The notes beneath the pieces are model-generated. The model saw only the letters and a list, made by a program, of their open reading frames with translations. It was not told the origin of the DNA and did no database searches. This document shows, piece after piece, positions 48,501 through 61,196 of a stretch of 64,000 nt of DNA (within the stretch, counting starts at the first letter, position 1; every line of letters begins with the position of its first letter). The stretch spans positions 268,177-332,176 of the forward strand of contig LUVW01000018.1 of assembly GCA_001661515.1 (NCBI GenBank). Reading direction: 5' to 3'. The position numbers and the translations under genes are program-made. The stretch is from Capniomyces stellatus (lineage: Eukaryota > Kickxellomycota > Harpellomycetes > Harpellales > Legeriomycetaceae).

Positions 48501-51500
48501 GCGGAGGCGATTAGAGTCAGCGGAAACCAAGCAGTCCGTAGGCCAGTTGAGGTAGCAACTGCGGTTGCTTTTGGAATCAATGCGGCGTTCCACCACCCAA
48601 ACAGCGCTACTCACAAGTCTGAGCAACGAGATATGGACTCTGTGTCCAATGCGTCAGGCACCTCTTCACTGGCAATGGGGCTGGAGGTGGACTGGGTACG
48701 GACGTGCTGCGAAAACGACTTGGATGGGTTTGATTCGAGGGACGCATTAGGCAGGATGCTGAACTCGTTGATTGGAGTGATGAGTCCAGACATCCAGCAC
48801 CAAAAGGCGCTAAAGAGTTTGATATTTACGCTGATGAGGGAGTACTGGAGGCTGAGCGAGGCTGCAGGGTTTAGCAGCAGACTGGCGGTTTCAGATCCTT
48901 CAAGAGGTGACAACGGCGTGCTATCATGCATGCTGCCAACAGTTGAAATGCCGATTTTGACTCGAGTGCTTGAAGAGAGATTTTGTGATTATAACAGCAG
49001 TGAAATAGCAGCACCTAGTGTGAACAGCGGACCTGGTGCTATGCAGGAGGGGCTTAGGGGAGGGGATAGGAGGGGCGCTGGAGGCCAGCGGATGATGGTT
49101 GATTCTGGGTGCTCGAGGTCGGTTCGAGACATTGACGCGACAACGTTGATGATTTCTGAGAGTATAGTGATGGTGCAGCAGCAGCAGATGTTTTTCCCAG
49201 TTTTGCAAACCCAGCGAAACGACGCGATTCCGCAGAGGTTGCTGGCGTCGTTTTCGCTTGACCAGTTTGTGGAGTTTCAAATGAGACCGGTTTTGAGAGC
49301 CTTTAAACACACTGATGGGGTTTCTGACTCGCCGCTGTTGTGCGGTGTGAGGGATCTGCAGCGAGTGGTGACCAGTGCGCTTGAAGGGATAATCAGGCTG
49401 TATGGAGACCGGTTTCTAGAGCACGTGGAGATAGCCAAGGTGCTTTATGAGGACCACAAGAGCGACGAAAGTGGGCTTAGCAGAGAGGAGCGTTGGTTGG
49501 GGTCGCGGTTTACCAAGCTGTCGGCAATGTATCCGCTGTTGGGGTGGTCGTGGGCTGATGTGTTGTTGGAGACTTTGGTGCTCCATAGCTACATATCCGA
49601 TCAAGGAGAGTCGCTGAAGAACATTGTGTACCTGAGGAAAAGCGTTGAGCAGCTGATCAAAACTGTGGTTTTGCATGTGTTGACTAACGAGCAAAGCAGC
49701 ATGAACGAGATAATCGGTGTTGCGAATTATTTGTTTGGTCTGTCTGGCCCAGAAGGCTGCAGAGGGAGTGCAGGCAAGAGCGATGCAGGTGGTAAAGATG
49801 GGATGTCGAGTTTCAAGAGGCTAGAGGTAATCAGCTTGGTCCAGGTGCTAAACATGTTTGTTGTGGACAAACAGGTGCCCGATGTGAACGCTAGCTGGAG
49901 AAAGGGACTGGATGTTAACCAGTGGACGAGTTTGAGAAGCGAGGATCTGGTTGTTTTGGATGTTGAATTTATGGGGCGAAACGGGCAAGAATCTTTAGAG
50001 TTTCCAACAAAATCAAGCAATCTGTTTGGCTCATTAGACAGTTCTGGGAAGGGAGGTGGCAATGGTGGTATTGGTAGTGGTGGCCAACCAAGCATGGCAG
50101 CCGGGTCTAATAGCCTGTCTGTGACTAATACCAACACCAAGTCGTTTGCGGTAGAAATGATTATTGATGTGATGAAGTTTATCGATGACCACGCGATCAA
50201 GTCATCCAAGAGTGAAAAAGGAGGCCAAGAAGTGAAGAGGTGGTACCTGCATCCGCTGAGTCGTATGGTTGGAGACTTGGTGACTGTTGCTTACATGGCA
50301 GCAAAGTCAACGGTGGTTGGAACAGACAAACTGTCGTTGATTGGAATGGAGTTGATGGGGATGTTGGTAGTTCATTTTGAGCACGTTCCTGACCTTGCTA
50401 TGCTTGAGCTTCAAACAACGCCAGCCAAACACAGCAGGTCTAGCAGCGAAGGCTTGGAGGTGTCTGGAGTGCTTGAGCTGTATGAGGCGCAGATCAAGGC
50501 ACTTTATATCCCGCTGATAACCAGCATAGAGAACGTTTTGAAGGTAAGCAGAGCAAACAGCAAGATGAGAAACAAAGCCAACAGCAAGCACAACAGCAGC
50601 AAGGGCAGGAATGCAGGCACAGCCAATTACAAGTTTTTTGAAGAAAATGAGTATGGTAGCGATACTAGTGATAGCGAGGATGGCGAAGACGACCAGGTTG
50701 GTGGAGGTGCTGGGTTTGGTTCAAGTAGGGTGTTGGGCAAGATTTCGCGATCTGTTGATGGCGTGCTTGAGCTGCCAGAGGAAATAGGGACGCTGACATT
50801 GACAAGTGGGCTTGAGTTGGCAGCACTGTGTATATTGCACGGAATAGTAAGCGACAGACGGACAATAATCAGGCTGTTTTTGGTGTTTGTATCACCAATA
50901 ATCTACCTCAATAACTTGTCTGTCTTCAAAAAAAAGCTTAGAGCCAAGCAATACTTGCAAAATAAAGCCAATGTCAATGGAGGCAACAGTAATAGCAGTG
51001 TAAGTATGTTGGCCAAACTGCTGCCTCAGGAACTGGTCGAGTTGGTGTTGGTTAGTTTGGGAATTTGGAGCAGGTTGATCAAGCACACGGCCACACTAAC
51101 CCACGCAGGAAGTGGTGGTGGTATGGATGGTATGTATGGGGGTTCACGCAGCTCGGAGCTAGCTGTGGTGCTGAACGACTCGATTGCACAAGTAAAGCGA
51201 CAGTTGGTAAACACATTTTCAGATGCGCTAGTTGACACAATGATGCTCAACACGCTGAAATCCACGTATTATGGCGATTTGAGTTTGAGTCCGGGAACAG
51301 GCCAGAGAAAAGACAGGCACCACGGGTTGTTTAAGCAAACATCGAGTTTAGTTAACCTGAAACTATCAAGTGAAACAAAGCTGCTGCCCAAAAACGGGAT
51401 TCTGATGTATCCAGCGTACCTGGCAATGCTTGATAGCCAGATATCAGGACTTGTAGATTTGATGTGTTTGCAAAGCGATCCGAGCCTTGACGCAAGGGCA

Positions 51501-54149
51501 ATGTTGGTTGGCCATTTGAATGGCGACATGAACAGGCGCAGAGCCAAGCCTCTGTCCAGTTTGGGGGGCGAAGAGGGTGGCACAGCTGGGCAGCAACAGG
51601 TTTCTTGGAACAAGCCGCCAACAAAGTCCACTGTGATGTTGTTTAGTTTGCTGGTGAGGCTGTTGTGTTCAATGGATAGCAAGTCGACTAGGAGAGCTAG
51701 AAATAGCAAGATGAGGGTTTCAACAGGCAAAGACAAAGGAAATGAAAAAATTATGACTGATACTGATGCTGGTGATGTTGGTATAGGAAATGAGGCGTAT
51801 TATTCCGAGTATTTTGAGCAGCTGGATTTTCTGGTCTGTTCAAGTAACGACGGATTATTTGTTGATGAGTTGGATGCCCAGATTACCCAAAACATGTGCA
51901 AGTTGAGGAACAAACAGCTGAAAGTGAAAAGCAAGGGCAGTATTAGTAGCAATATCAGCTATGATGACGAGGGCGGGTACAAAGTTATCGACAAGAACGG
52001 TATTGATGTGTTTGGTGCCAGTGCTATATCAAACAGCACGCTAAACACACACGTGGAAATAGAGTTTGAAAAGGATATTGAGATTAGTAACCACAACTCA
52101 AGCAATGGTAATGGGGACAATGGTAATGGGGACAATGTTTGTGGGAGCGGTGTTTCAAACGCATTGAAACTTTTGACAATCATGATTGATAACTTTGAAA
52201 TGTTGGGACTGGGAAATATAAACCAATTGGCACCATCAGGTAACAGCACAGCAAACGGTGGCTTTGTAGCTGACGAATTAGTTGAAAACATGCTTTGGAG
52301 TACAATTATACAGCCCAACCTAGTAGACTTTGTCAAAAACAGCCACATTTCCGCTGCAAGTCTAGACAATGCACTATGCAATGTTGGACTGACATGCTCA
52401 ATGCTCAGAATGGTTAGGAAGAAGATTAACACCAAGCTGGCCAAAGTCGACTTAGAAAGTGATAGTTACCACGTTGAAAATGCGGCTTTGTTCAGTAATT
52501 GGCTATTAAAGCAAATCAAAATGGTAGGTGAGGATGGCGATGGCGATTTATCTACGAGAGGGGATGTGGACTGTATAGTTAAAGTCATGGCGAGAATCGT
52601 TGCTGTTTGTGCCAATAAACTGGCAATGTCGACAGCGTCAAACGACTTGGATGTACCAAAACAAACCGAAGCCAACTACTCTACAATAAATGGACAGATT
52701 TCGCTTTTGTTGGTAAAGTGCGTGGATGTATTGTTTGAGATCCTAGAGTGCACAATGCTGTTTAAGGGTAAAAATAGCAATGGTGCCAAAATATGCGCTG
52801 ATATGGTTGGTCTGATTTCTCTCCTGCTGTTTGGTTTGCCCAGCATAAACAGACGTTCCAGCGTAATGTTGGTATACCCCTTGGCAGAGTCAGCGGGAAG
52901 CAAAGCAAGCGCGCCTGGAGGAGAATCCAAAAGTGGAAGCAAACGTGCAAAGAGTGGCAAGAGTGGAGATGAAGGTGGTGGCGGTTGTTTGAAGGATGCT
53001 TTAGTGAAGCCTGGTGGATTCTTTAGCATGGTTTCGCCAATATACACCAGATTTGCAAGCTGTCTAAACAGATATTACAGCGATGATAACGAGTCGTCAA
53101 GTAGAATAGTTGGTGGAGTTGGAATGGACTCTGGTGCTGTTTTGAACAGATTGCTGCACAGGCTGCTATTGACTGCAGAAATAGGCTATGTCCAGAGTTC
53201 CGGTTCCAACATATCTAGGGCATCAAAAAGGTACAAGGCAAGGGTAAACTACTTTGTATCCCAGGCAATCAACAGTTCCGTTTTATCAGTGTCAAACCAG
53301 GGTGGCGGGGTTTGTGCTGAAAGCAGCGGTTTTGTGGGTACAGAGTTTGGCTTGCTGGATGTGGTTTGTGAAAGCATTAATGAGACTCTGAAACAATCAA
53401 CAACAAACCTATCAGTGGACGGTGACATGCTGACAGAGTACTATGAGGCTCTTGCAGCATCAAAGGTGGTTCTAGAGCACTGCAACCGTCCAGGCGTGTC
53501 GTTCAGCAACGCAATTGGTGTTGTTGGGAAGCTGCTTTCTACCAATTCAATGTTTATTTACCAGTTTGTTGAAAATGTCATCTGCAGATTCGCGAACCCA
53601 TTGGTTGGGCCAGAGGCTGTTGGCAGTGGTGCAAAATGCACCAATGTGCTTGAAGTGATTGTGGCTTGTTCGAAAGTATATGATCTGGCGCTGAGCTGTG
53701 TAAGCAGCAATTTGTGCAGTGACCAACACGAAAGTGGTGGCAAAAGCAGTCAAAAGCTGGGTTCATTAGTTCTGGTTGTTTTTGTCGCTTACTTGACATC
53801 ACTGAAGCAGCTTGAAAAGGCAGCAGTTGCAAAAGATAACCAACAAAAAGAACAACAACAACAACACCACCAGAAAGTTGGGTTTGGGTTGGGCAAAAGA
53901 GTCAGTGGAGTTGCGGGTGTTGCGGGTGTTGCTGGATCGCGTTTGGTGCTTGGCGATGTTGTTGACTTGCTTGAGCAGGCTGTTGTTGGTGTCGCTATGA
54001 GGTATAAGCAGGAGTTCAGGCTGTTGTTGCAAAAGATCAAGGCTAACGGTGCTAATGGTGCTGTTGGCGGTAGTTTGGGCTTACAGGCTCAACTTGAAAA
54101 TCTGATTCTGAACCAAGTCAACAAAAACTCTACTTCATCATCCTCTTGA
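42559..54149 (+). CDS. LAA1: HEATR5/LAA1 HEAT-repeat protein, 4 exons, ~3680 aa
   Basis: Cytosolic HEAT-repeat scaffold. Yeast Laa1 and animal HEATR5 bind the AP-1 clathrin adaptor and act in Golgi/endosome traffic. Exons are 42559-42672, 42859-43172, 43334-43457 and 43659-54149; the phases agree and total 11043 nt. The first exon encodes the family N-terminus (ESFVFEWLSSLETYLQ). Exon 4 carries helical repeats throughout, including RFAKAGTALALGSIYAHAG near residue 1625, followed by LVHSWALRALAEAA, both typical of HEATR5. Family members are about 2000 residues; here Gly/Ser/Asn-rich inserts, a GDGDGD run near 960 and acidic patches nearly double the length. Exon 4 is 10.5 kb without an intron. 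The exon 2 acceptor follows an A-run (AAAAAG|GGC) and is the least certain junction. HEAT repeats are inferred from sequence character rather than scored. Confidence 0.93.
42756..42811 (+). repeat. 14-bp tandem repeat in LAA1 intron 1
   Basis: Four nearly identical copies of AATACTAAATACCG (the last diverging at its end). Each copy contains TACTAA, close to the fungal branch-point consensus (TACTAAC), within 105 bases of the exon 2 acceptor. Confidence 0.85.
45981..46029 (+). repeat. GGAGAT hexanucleotide repeat in LAA1
   Basis: About eight GGAGAT units encode alternating Gly-Asp inside a predicted disordered loop of the HEATR5 protein. Confidence 0.9.
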
Positions 54150-54436
54150 CTTTAATACCGTGTGTTTATGTGTTTCTTTTTCTTTTTCTTTTTCTTTTTC
54201 TTTTTCATTTTTATTTTTATTTTTATTTATATTTATATTTATATTTATTTTTGTTTTCATTTTGTTTATTGCGCTTGTCACTTTCTTTCTTTTATATATT
54301 TAATAATTTTTATACAATAAACTAATATGATATATTTACTTTTCTTCCGCATTGTTATTTTTATTTTAATATTATAAGAGATTGGAATAAATAAATAAAC
54401 GAATGAATGAATAAAATGTATGATTATAACAAAGTA
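54150..54436. terminator. Compact convergent 3' spacer with facing polyadenylation signals
   Basis: 287 bp between the LAA1 stop and the stop of the minus-strand transporter. It contains (TTTTTC)n and (TTTTTA)n runs at 54173-54250, AATAAA at 54316-54321 for LAA1, and TTTATT (AATAAA on the minus strand) at 54360-54365. The signals imply 3' ends that meet or overlap. Confidence 0.55.
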
Positions 54437-57113
54437 TCAAGAATAAATAATGCTAGTCAGGTACATGAAGAATCCAACTTCCCCACTCAAAACAACGATT
54501 CCAACTAAATAACTAACCATCAGAATCATGCTGCTCTCGTTTTCGTACATTCCAGTGCTTTGTGCAATGGTAATCAGATTTATCGCAGGCGGCGTTGCTG
54601 ATAACACCAGCAGACTCAAAAAGAACACTGGATCCTCAACCAACAACGGAACAAACTGCGCAAAATTGCTCCTCAAAAACACCAACAACAGCGTTGCCAA
54701 CACCGGAACAAACACAAATCGACCCACCAGAACCACCAACATCCCCTTCTTGACATCTGACTTCTTAACCTTAACCTCCTCGTCCTTCACACTCCCCTCA
54801 TCCTCTTCTTCACCGTCACTGTCATCACTGTTGTAACTGCTTTTGCTGTCCCCTGTTTTCAAACTATTTCTGCTACCTCTCCTCATCCCAACCGACTCAC
54901 TAGTGTCATTTCTACCTCGGATATTCTCGTTGCTCTTACTGTTTGACCTAATGAAGCTGTCATCGTGCATCGCAAAGTTTGGCGTGTAAGTTGGCGATCT
55001 TGTTGACCTGTTGCTCTCACCAGACTCCTCGTCACTACCCGTAATCACTAATATCGGCGTTTTGACCCCCTGTCTCCCTTGCTTTATCTCGTTTTCCTTT
55101 GCCCTTTTCTGAACATCCCGATTCTTCACAATCATATTGTGCTCATACCCCACCTTTGATACCAGATCATCTTGGTATATGTTGATCGTCTCGTTATTCA
55201 TCTCGTTTATTCTCACACTCGAACAGCTCCCAACACCAAGTCTCGTACTTCTTTGCAACCCGCCCTCTTGCGCACTTTGACCGCTCTTTCCATCACCACC
55301 ACTGCTGCTTTTACAGTTGTTCTCCAAATCGCCACCAAGCATCCCCTTGGACTCCTTCTTCTTGCCAAATATCCTTGCCAACCTCTCTTTAATCGTCAAA
55401 CCAACCAGATTCACATCAACCACTTCCTCAACCCCACCTGCCTCTCCTTTCATACCCGCCTTGTCATCCTCCTCGCTCATACCAGAAAAGTTCATTGTGC
55501 CCAGCTGCCCTCCTAACGACAATATTGTCAACGGAACACAAGCATCCCCACACATATCAATCGCCGTGTAAAACATATTCAAAAAAGATGTCTTGTCAAC
55601 CACCGAATCTTTGATTGCCGGCACACAAATAGTCACTATTGCTACTATTATCGCATAAACTGGCATCGTCAAACACGAATTTATCCCCTCAACCACCTTT
55701 TGAAATCTCGACTTTGGACTCTCAAAATGTTCCTCTGTAATGTTAATGTACATCTCACTGCTTGCCAAATCGCTCGGTAAACTTGATCTGTGCCCTTTTA
55801 ATAAGCTCATCTTCTCATCGTATAAATATTCATCATCATCGTCATCATCATCATCGTAAATCTCCTCATGATCACTTTCGCCCTCTTTATTTCCTTTTAT
55901 CCCAACACTACTACCATCTCCTGTTGCTCTGCCATCCAAGAACAAATGTTTACTCGAATTACCCTTCTTTGCCGTGCCACCACCACTTGAATGAACCTTA
56001 CTACCGTGGATAGCACCTGGGACCGCCAAGTGTTGATTGTACTCGCTCGCACTCGTCTTTTTCATAATTCCTTGCAAACTTCTTGTCGATACTTGGCTGC
56101 TAACAGACACACGGTCATCCACGGTATCTCTGCCGCCTGTCTTGGCAAGATCCCCCCAAACTCCATTCGAAGTTTTGGTGCTATTTTCTGTTTTGACATT
56201 TGATTTGCTTTTCAAAACTCTGGTCGGTGCAAATTTCGGCGAGATTATTGGTGTAGGCATAACCGAATGAAATGTGGACTGTATGCTTCTTTTGACTTTG
56301 CTTTTCTTTACTTGGCTGCCCATCAGCGCAACCCCCAGACTCCATCTTAACAGGTTGTTCAATGTGGCAAACACAATTGCATACGATATCCCTCTTGCTG
56401 CCATTGATGCTGGCGTATCAAGCTTATCCTTGTACATGAACTCTGATCCAGGACTCATCATAATGCTTCTCAGCAACGATACCGGCAGTGTGTTTGTGTT
56501 TGCAAAAAACACCGCAACTAGCAGCAGCTTTGAATATCCTTTTTCTATATTCAATGCTTTGCTGCTCGACACAGCCCATACCGCAGACATTGAGCCATAT
56601 GCCAAGTATATCAGCGGCGTAGTCCACAAATCAAGTAGCATTTTTGGATCCAGTGTGTCCACCATTTTCGAGTACAGTAAGCACGGCGTGAGTAACTGTA
56701 CATTAAGAACAGACAGAGTCTATACAGTCAATACAGCGTAGCTCTGGGTTAGTAGGCTTCCAAGCACCTTTTCAATGGGGATTTGTCTTTTTTTTCATTT
56801 TAGTTTTTTAGTTGGTTTTTTGATGAAAACTCAGCTTACTCTTAACGAGCCTTTGTTGAAAACCTTGGTCCTAGCAAAATAGTACCCACATAATCCAAGC
56901 AGAAATACCTCTACCAGCGCCTAGTTTTCCAGTAAAATGAACAGACAAATAAAACATTCTCATTAAAAACGAGTTTATCTCGGTTTATCGAGTTTAAAAG
57001 CAAATCAATCCAGCACCCTTGGCTGCAATTATGCCTTGAAATGGACAGTATAGAGTACATGTTTGAATGATTTATCTTACCTTTGTGGCTATTTTCAAGT
57101 ACGTAATAAACAT
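54437..57113 (-). CDS. ECM3: PIN-like auxin-efflux-carrier family transporter (Ecm3-like), paralogue A, 3 exons, 798 aa
   Basis: Multi-pass membrane protein of the Mem_trans/PIN-like family (yeast Ecm3), probably in the ER. Family members in plants move auxin; the fungal substrate is unsettled. Exons on the minus strand are 57113-57081 (only 11 codons), 56920-56840 and 56719-54437; junctions keep phase 0. Membrane helices cluster at both ends: LVEVFLLGLCGYYF from exon 2, then LLTPCLLYSKM and LLLVAVFFANTNTLP; later CVPLTILSLGGQLG, LVLSATPPAINLITIAQSTG and VSYLVGIVVLSGEVGFFMYL. Two long hydrophilic loops separate them: the first has an Asp run and no cysteine, the second is Ser-rich. A close tandem paralogue lies 1.36 kb upstream on the same strand with the same exon pattern. 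Family identity is secure. Confidence 0.93.
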
Positions 57114-58473
57114 AAAATCTGAAACCAGATTTTTTCGACAGCTTTTGGGCGTATATTTAAAGTACCCTAGTAAAAAAAAACTTCCCCAAAATAACTCGAA
57201 AGGAACAAGTCAAGTGATATATGCCACAAAAAAACTAAAAGTTCTCGGAAAGCGTAAAATAGAAAAAGAAAAAGAAAAAGTGGGAATAAAATCAGGCAGT
57301 TGTTGGTAGCTAAGTTCTTGGGCGTAAAGATTCTTTTTTTGTTAGAATCTCAAGAATGTTTTCGAAATTTATTAATTTAAATACGACAAAACAAAAACAC
57401 ATTTGTATATAAAAAAAAGTTGAGAGAATACATAGCGACAAAATATACTGATTATATATACATTTTTTATCTTCTTTTGCCGAGCATATATAATGTTCTA
57501 ACACTCTTTTGTCAATAGCCCACCTTCAGTTAGGTAGTCGACTTGTACTATCTAACACTTTTTGTTAATTCAGATTTGTTTTGTTTTGTCGTATTTATTC
57601 ATTACCATATAGGTTTTCTTTGAAATAGTAAAAGCAGCAAAATAAAAAAAAACCCCCTTCACTCCCAGATTTTCATTGATTAAATGGGGTTTGCTAAAGA
57701 TTGAATGTTTGATTTATGTAATACCAGGATCTTACATGTTAAATATTTGGGTTTTCGAATTTGCTTCCTGTTAAACAGGTCCATTTACTAAACACTAATT
57801 TTAACCAAATTTTACCAAAGTTCCTTCCTTTCTTTTTGAAAACCAAGTAATGTTATGTTTGGGTACTATTGGCTCGCTTCAAATTACACTTGGTCTTGGC
57901 TAATTTGGCGCAGTGCAAAATTGTGATTGCTTTTATGCTTTAATTTTAAACATGTCCAATACGGACTAGTTTATTTATATATGTGATTTATTGGCAACAG
58001 AATCAACATAAATACGCACTAGTGATGATGTTGATGATTGGATTTGCAATTAAACAATACTGATTATGGTTCGTATTCACACCAAGCTGTAATTACAAAG
58101 CCTGAATTCACTTTATTGTAAAAGAAACGGCTGCTTGAACCGTTTAAACAAACAATAAAGCAACATGAGCTTCCAAACCGTGTACTATTTAGTCACACTT
58201 TTCAACCAAACATGAACAATGACGCACGTCGCTGTGCACAAGACACGCTAACAGCTAGTGGTAAAATTTATACCTCTTGTTATGTCTACACATTTTTCTT
58301 TGCTTTTTTATCATTTTTGTAGCAATTATTAGAGAAAGTATAGAAATATTCAAGTAAGAATGCTAATAAAGCTAATAACAAATCTTTGAGGTGTTTAAAT
58401 GGTATATTAAATAAATAAAAAGTCTAAGATGAATCCACTAAAACTACACAACAAGGCCGTTGCGGCTGTAAAG
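57114..58473. other. Spacer between tandem transporter paralogues
   Basis: 1.36 kb of AT-rich DNA separating paralogue A's start from paralogue B's stop. It must hold B's 3' end and A's promoter. No coding or RNA feature was recognised, and no copy of the other paralogue's flank was noticed, so the duplication unit seems limited to the gene or the flanks have diverged. Confidence 0.6.
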
Positions 58474-61196
58474 CTATTTTGTGTAGACTATATTAGTCAG
58501 GTACATGAAGAACCCAACCTCACCGCTCAAAACAACGATGCCAACTAAATAACTAACCATCAGAATCATGCTGCTCTCGTTTTCGTACAGTCCGGTACTC
58601 TGCGCAATAGTGACTAAACTGATAGCCGGTGGTGTTGCTGACAGAATCAGCAGAGTTAAAAAGAACACAGGATCGTAGACCAACACAGGAATGAACTGCG
58701 GAAACTTGTTCTTTATCAGCACCAACAGCAGCGATGCAGCCAAGGGAACAAAAAAAAACCTTCCAAGCAAAACCACAAGCATTCCCTTTTTTTGATCCAG
58801 CCCACTGACTGTAGCCAAACTACTCTTTGCCGTATCGATCTTCTTTGTCTCTTTTTGGCTATGGTCATCTCTGCTAATTTTCTTTGCACCAGCTTCTACG
58901 CCTACCCCTGCTTCATTTTCAAGAGACGCAGCACAGCTTTTATCTTTGAGGCATGCACACTCATTCTCATTGTATTTACTATTTGGTTTTTCAGTATCGA
59001 TGTTTTGGCTTATAATGTTTAGCGCGCAACTAGGCGGCTTTGTCGAATCGCCTGTATCTATCGAGGCCATATCACTGCTCAGTAGAAACAGTGTATGCTT
59101 TTCAGTATCCTGATTACCAGTGTGCAATTCTTTTCTGGCGTTTGCTGCATGTCTGCTTCTTTTGTTTATGTATATACCATACCCATTGCCAACTACTGGT
59201 ATCAGTTCATCGTTATTTGCATCGGTATTTCCATTTTGCGACCCTTTGAGCCCATTTGTAACATTTATTTTAATATTGCTTCCCAAACTATCTTTTGCTT
59301 GGTCACTTTTCATATTTCGATGCGCAGTGCTACTACATTCGCCAATGGTGCAACAGTCAGCTCCATCTTGACCAGCTTCTTCGCCGCTTCTACTCACACA
59401 ATTAGATTTATTGCCCTGGTCTACACGTTTACCAGTTTCCACAGTTATTCGCTTTTTAAGAAACATTCTTTCCAGCCTTTCCTTTAGTGTCATTTTTGTA
59501 GCCTTACAACATTCTGTTTCCTCATTGTCACCGTTGCCATCCACTTTGTCCTTTTTTCTAAACGAGACCACTCCTAGCTGCCCTCCTAATGACAGAATTG
59601 TTAGGGGAACACAGGCGTTGCCACACATGTCTATAGCCATGAAAAACATGTTCAGAAACGATGACCTGTCTACAACCGAGTTTTTGATGGCTGGAACGCT
59701 GATGGTTATTATAGCTGCAATTATAGCCCACACCGGCAATGTAAAGCACGCATTAACTGTTTCAAACACTTTTCGGAACTTGCTTTTTGGAGCTTTTGGT
59801 TTGCCCTCACTGTCCTCAACGTGTATTTCGGCGGCTGAGACATTGTCATACACAGTCTCTTTATACCAACCATTCAGAACATCATGTTTTTCGCAAATCA
59901 AGTTGTCTTTGTTATGGCATTTTTGGTCACAGGAATTACCACCACAACCACCGGCTTTGTCTGTTACGTTGGGTCCATGGTTCATATTCGTTGTTTTGCT
60001 TAAGCATTTGTCAGGGTTGCAACATCCATGTTTTGGCAATTTACAGTTTTTTTGTTTTTTTACATAGTCAGCGCTTGGAGATAAAACTCCTAAACATTCA
60101 CAGCAGCTACTACCACCCACTTTATTTCCACCGTTTTGTCGGCATTTATTCAACTCCAAAGACACATTGACCACGCAGCTATCCCCACAATCTCTGTTAG
60201 CCACATGTGCTGGATTTAACCGAATCCCGCTTGTATTGTCGGGGCGTGTATCAGATCCAGCTGTACAAGCCTTTTTAGACTTGAAAATATTTGTTAAAAA
60301 CTCGATGGCAGTAGCCTTTTGTGGGGCTTTTTCTACAACAGTAGCGGTTTGTAGGTCGGGTTTTTTATAGGAGTCATTTCTACATTTCTTTGCTTGGTTT
60401 TCCAACAAAGCAAGCCCAAAACTCCATCTCAGAAAATTGTCCAGTGCAGCAAACATAAGGATGTATGATATTCCTCTTGCCATCATCATTTCTTGCTTGT
60501 CCAGGTCGTCTTTCAGCATAAATTCTGAACCAGAGCTCATCATAATACTTATTATCATTGGGATCGGCAGTGTGTTTGTGTTGGCAAAAAACACAGCAAC
60601 TAGTAGCAGCCGTGTGTACCCTTTATCCACCTTCATGGCTCGACAGCTAGACATTGTCCAGATGGTTGATATCAAGCCGTAAACCAAGTACATCAGCGGT
60701 GTTGTCCACAGATCAAGAAGCATCTTTGCGTCAAGCGAGTTTACCATTTTCGAATACAAAAAGCACGGCGTAAACAGCTGTATGTTGATGATAGATAGCA
60801 CCTAAATATAAGTTGTATAGATACAGTTTAATTAAAAATATTGTTTATTACTTTTTTTCTGTTCAGAAGTCTGTGAGTTTGTTTTTATTCGTATGTACCA
60901 TTCCACGACAAAATTAACCAAAGTAAACGCTCTGTTGAGGCTGCCTGTTACAGATATAGCTTTGTCTTACTTTTAGCGACTCCTTGTTGAACACCTTTCT
61001 TTTTGAAAAGACGTATCCGCATATTGCTATCAAAAACACTCCTACCAGCGCCTAAAGCAAACATGTACATAACCAAATATTCATTAGTGTCGACATAAAT
61101 ACATGTATATTGGCCGCTGAGCTTTTGCTTAACGTTTGGATTAGTGATTTATATGCTATTCACCTTAGTGGCTATTTTCAGATAGGTCAAAAACAT
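58474..61196 (-). CDS. ECM3: PIN-like transporter (Ecm3-like), paralogue B with Cys-rich loops, 3 exons, 813 aa
   Basis: Same family and architecture as the neighbouring paralogue. Exons on the minus strand are 61196-61164 (11 codons), 61051-60971 and 60801-58474, with intron positions and phases identical to paralogue A. The termini are nearly the same: MFLTYLKIATK opens the protein and SSMILMVSYLVGIVVLSGEVGFFMYL is close to the end. The hydrophilic loops differ sharply. The first, about residues 160-380, holds 16 cysteines in clusters such as SSCCECLG, HGCCNPDKCL and NSCDQKCHN; the second adds about ten more, for example GADCCTIGEC. Paralogue A has none in the first loop. The clusters resemble thiol-rich metal-binding segments, but no known domain was recognised. 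The transported substrate is unknown. Confidence 0.94.
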
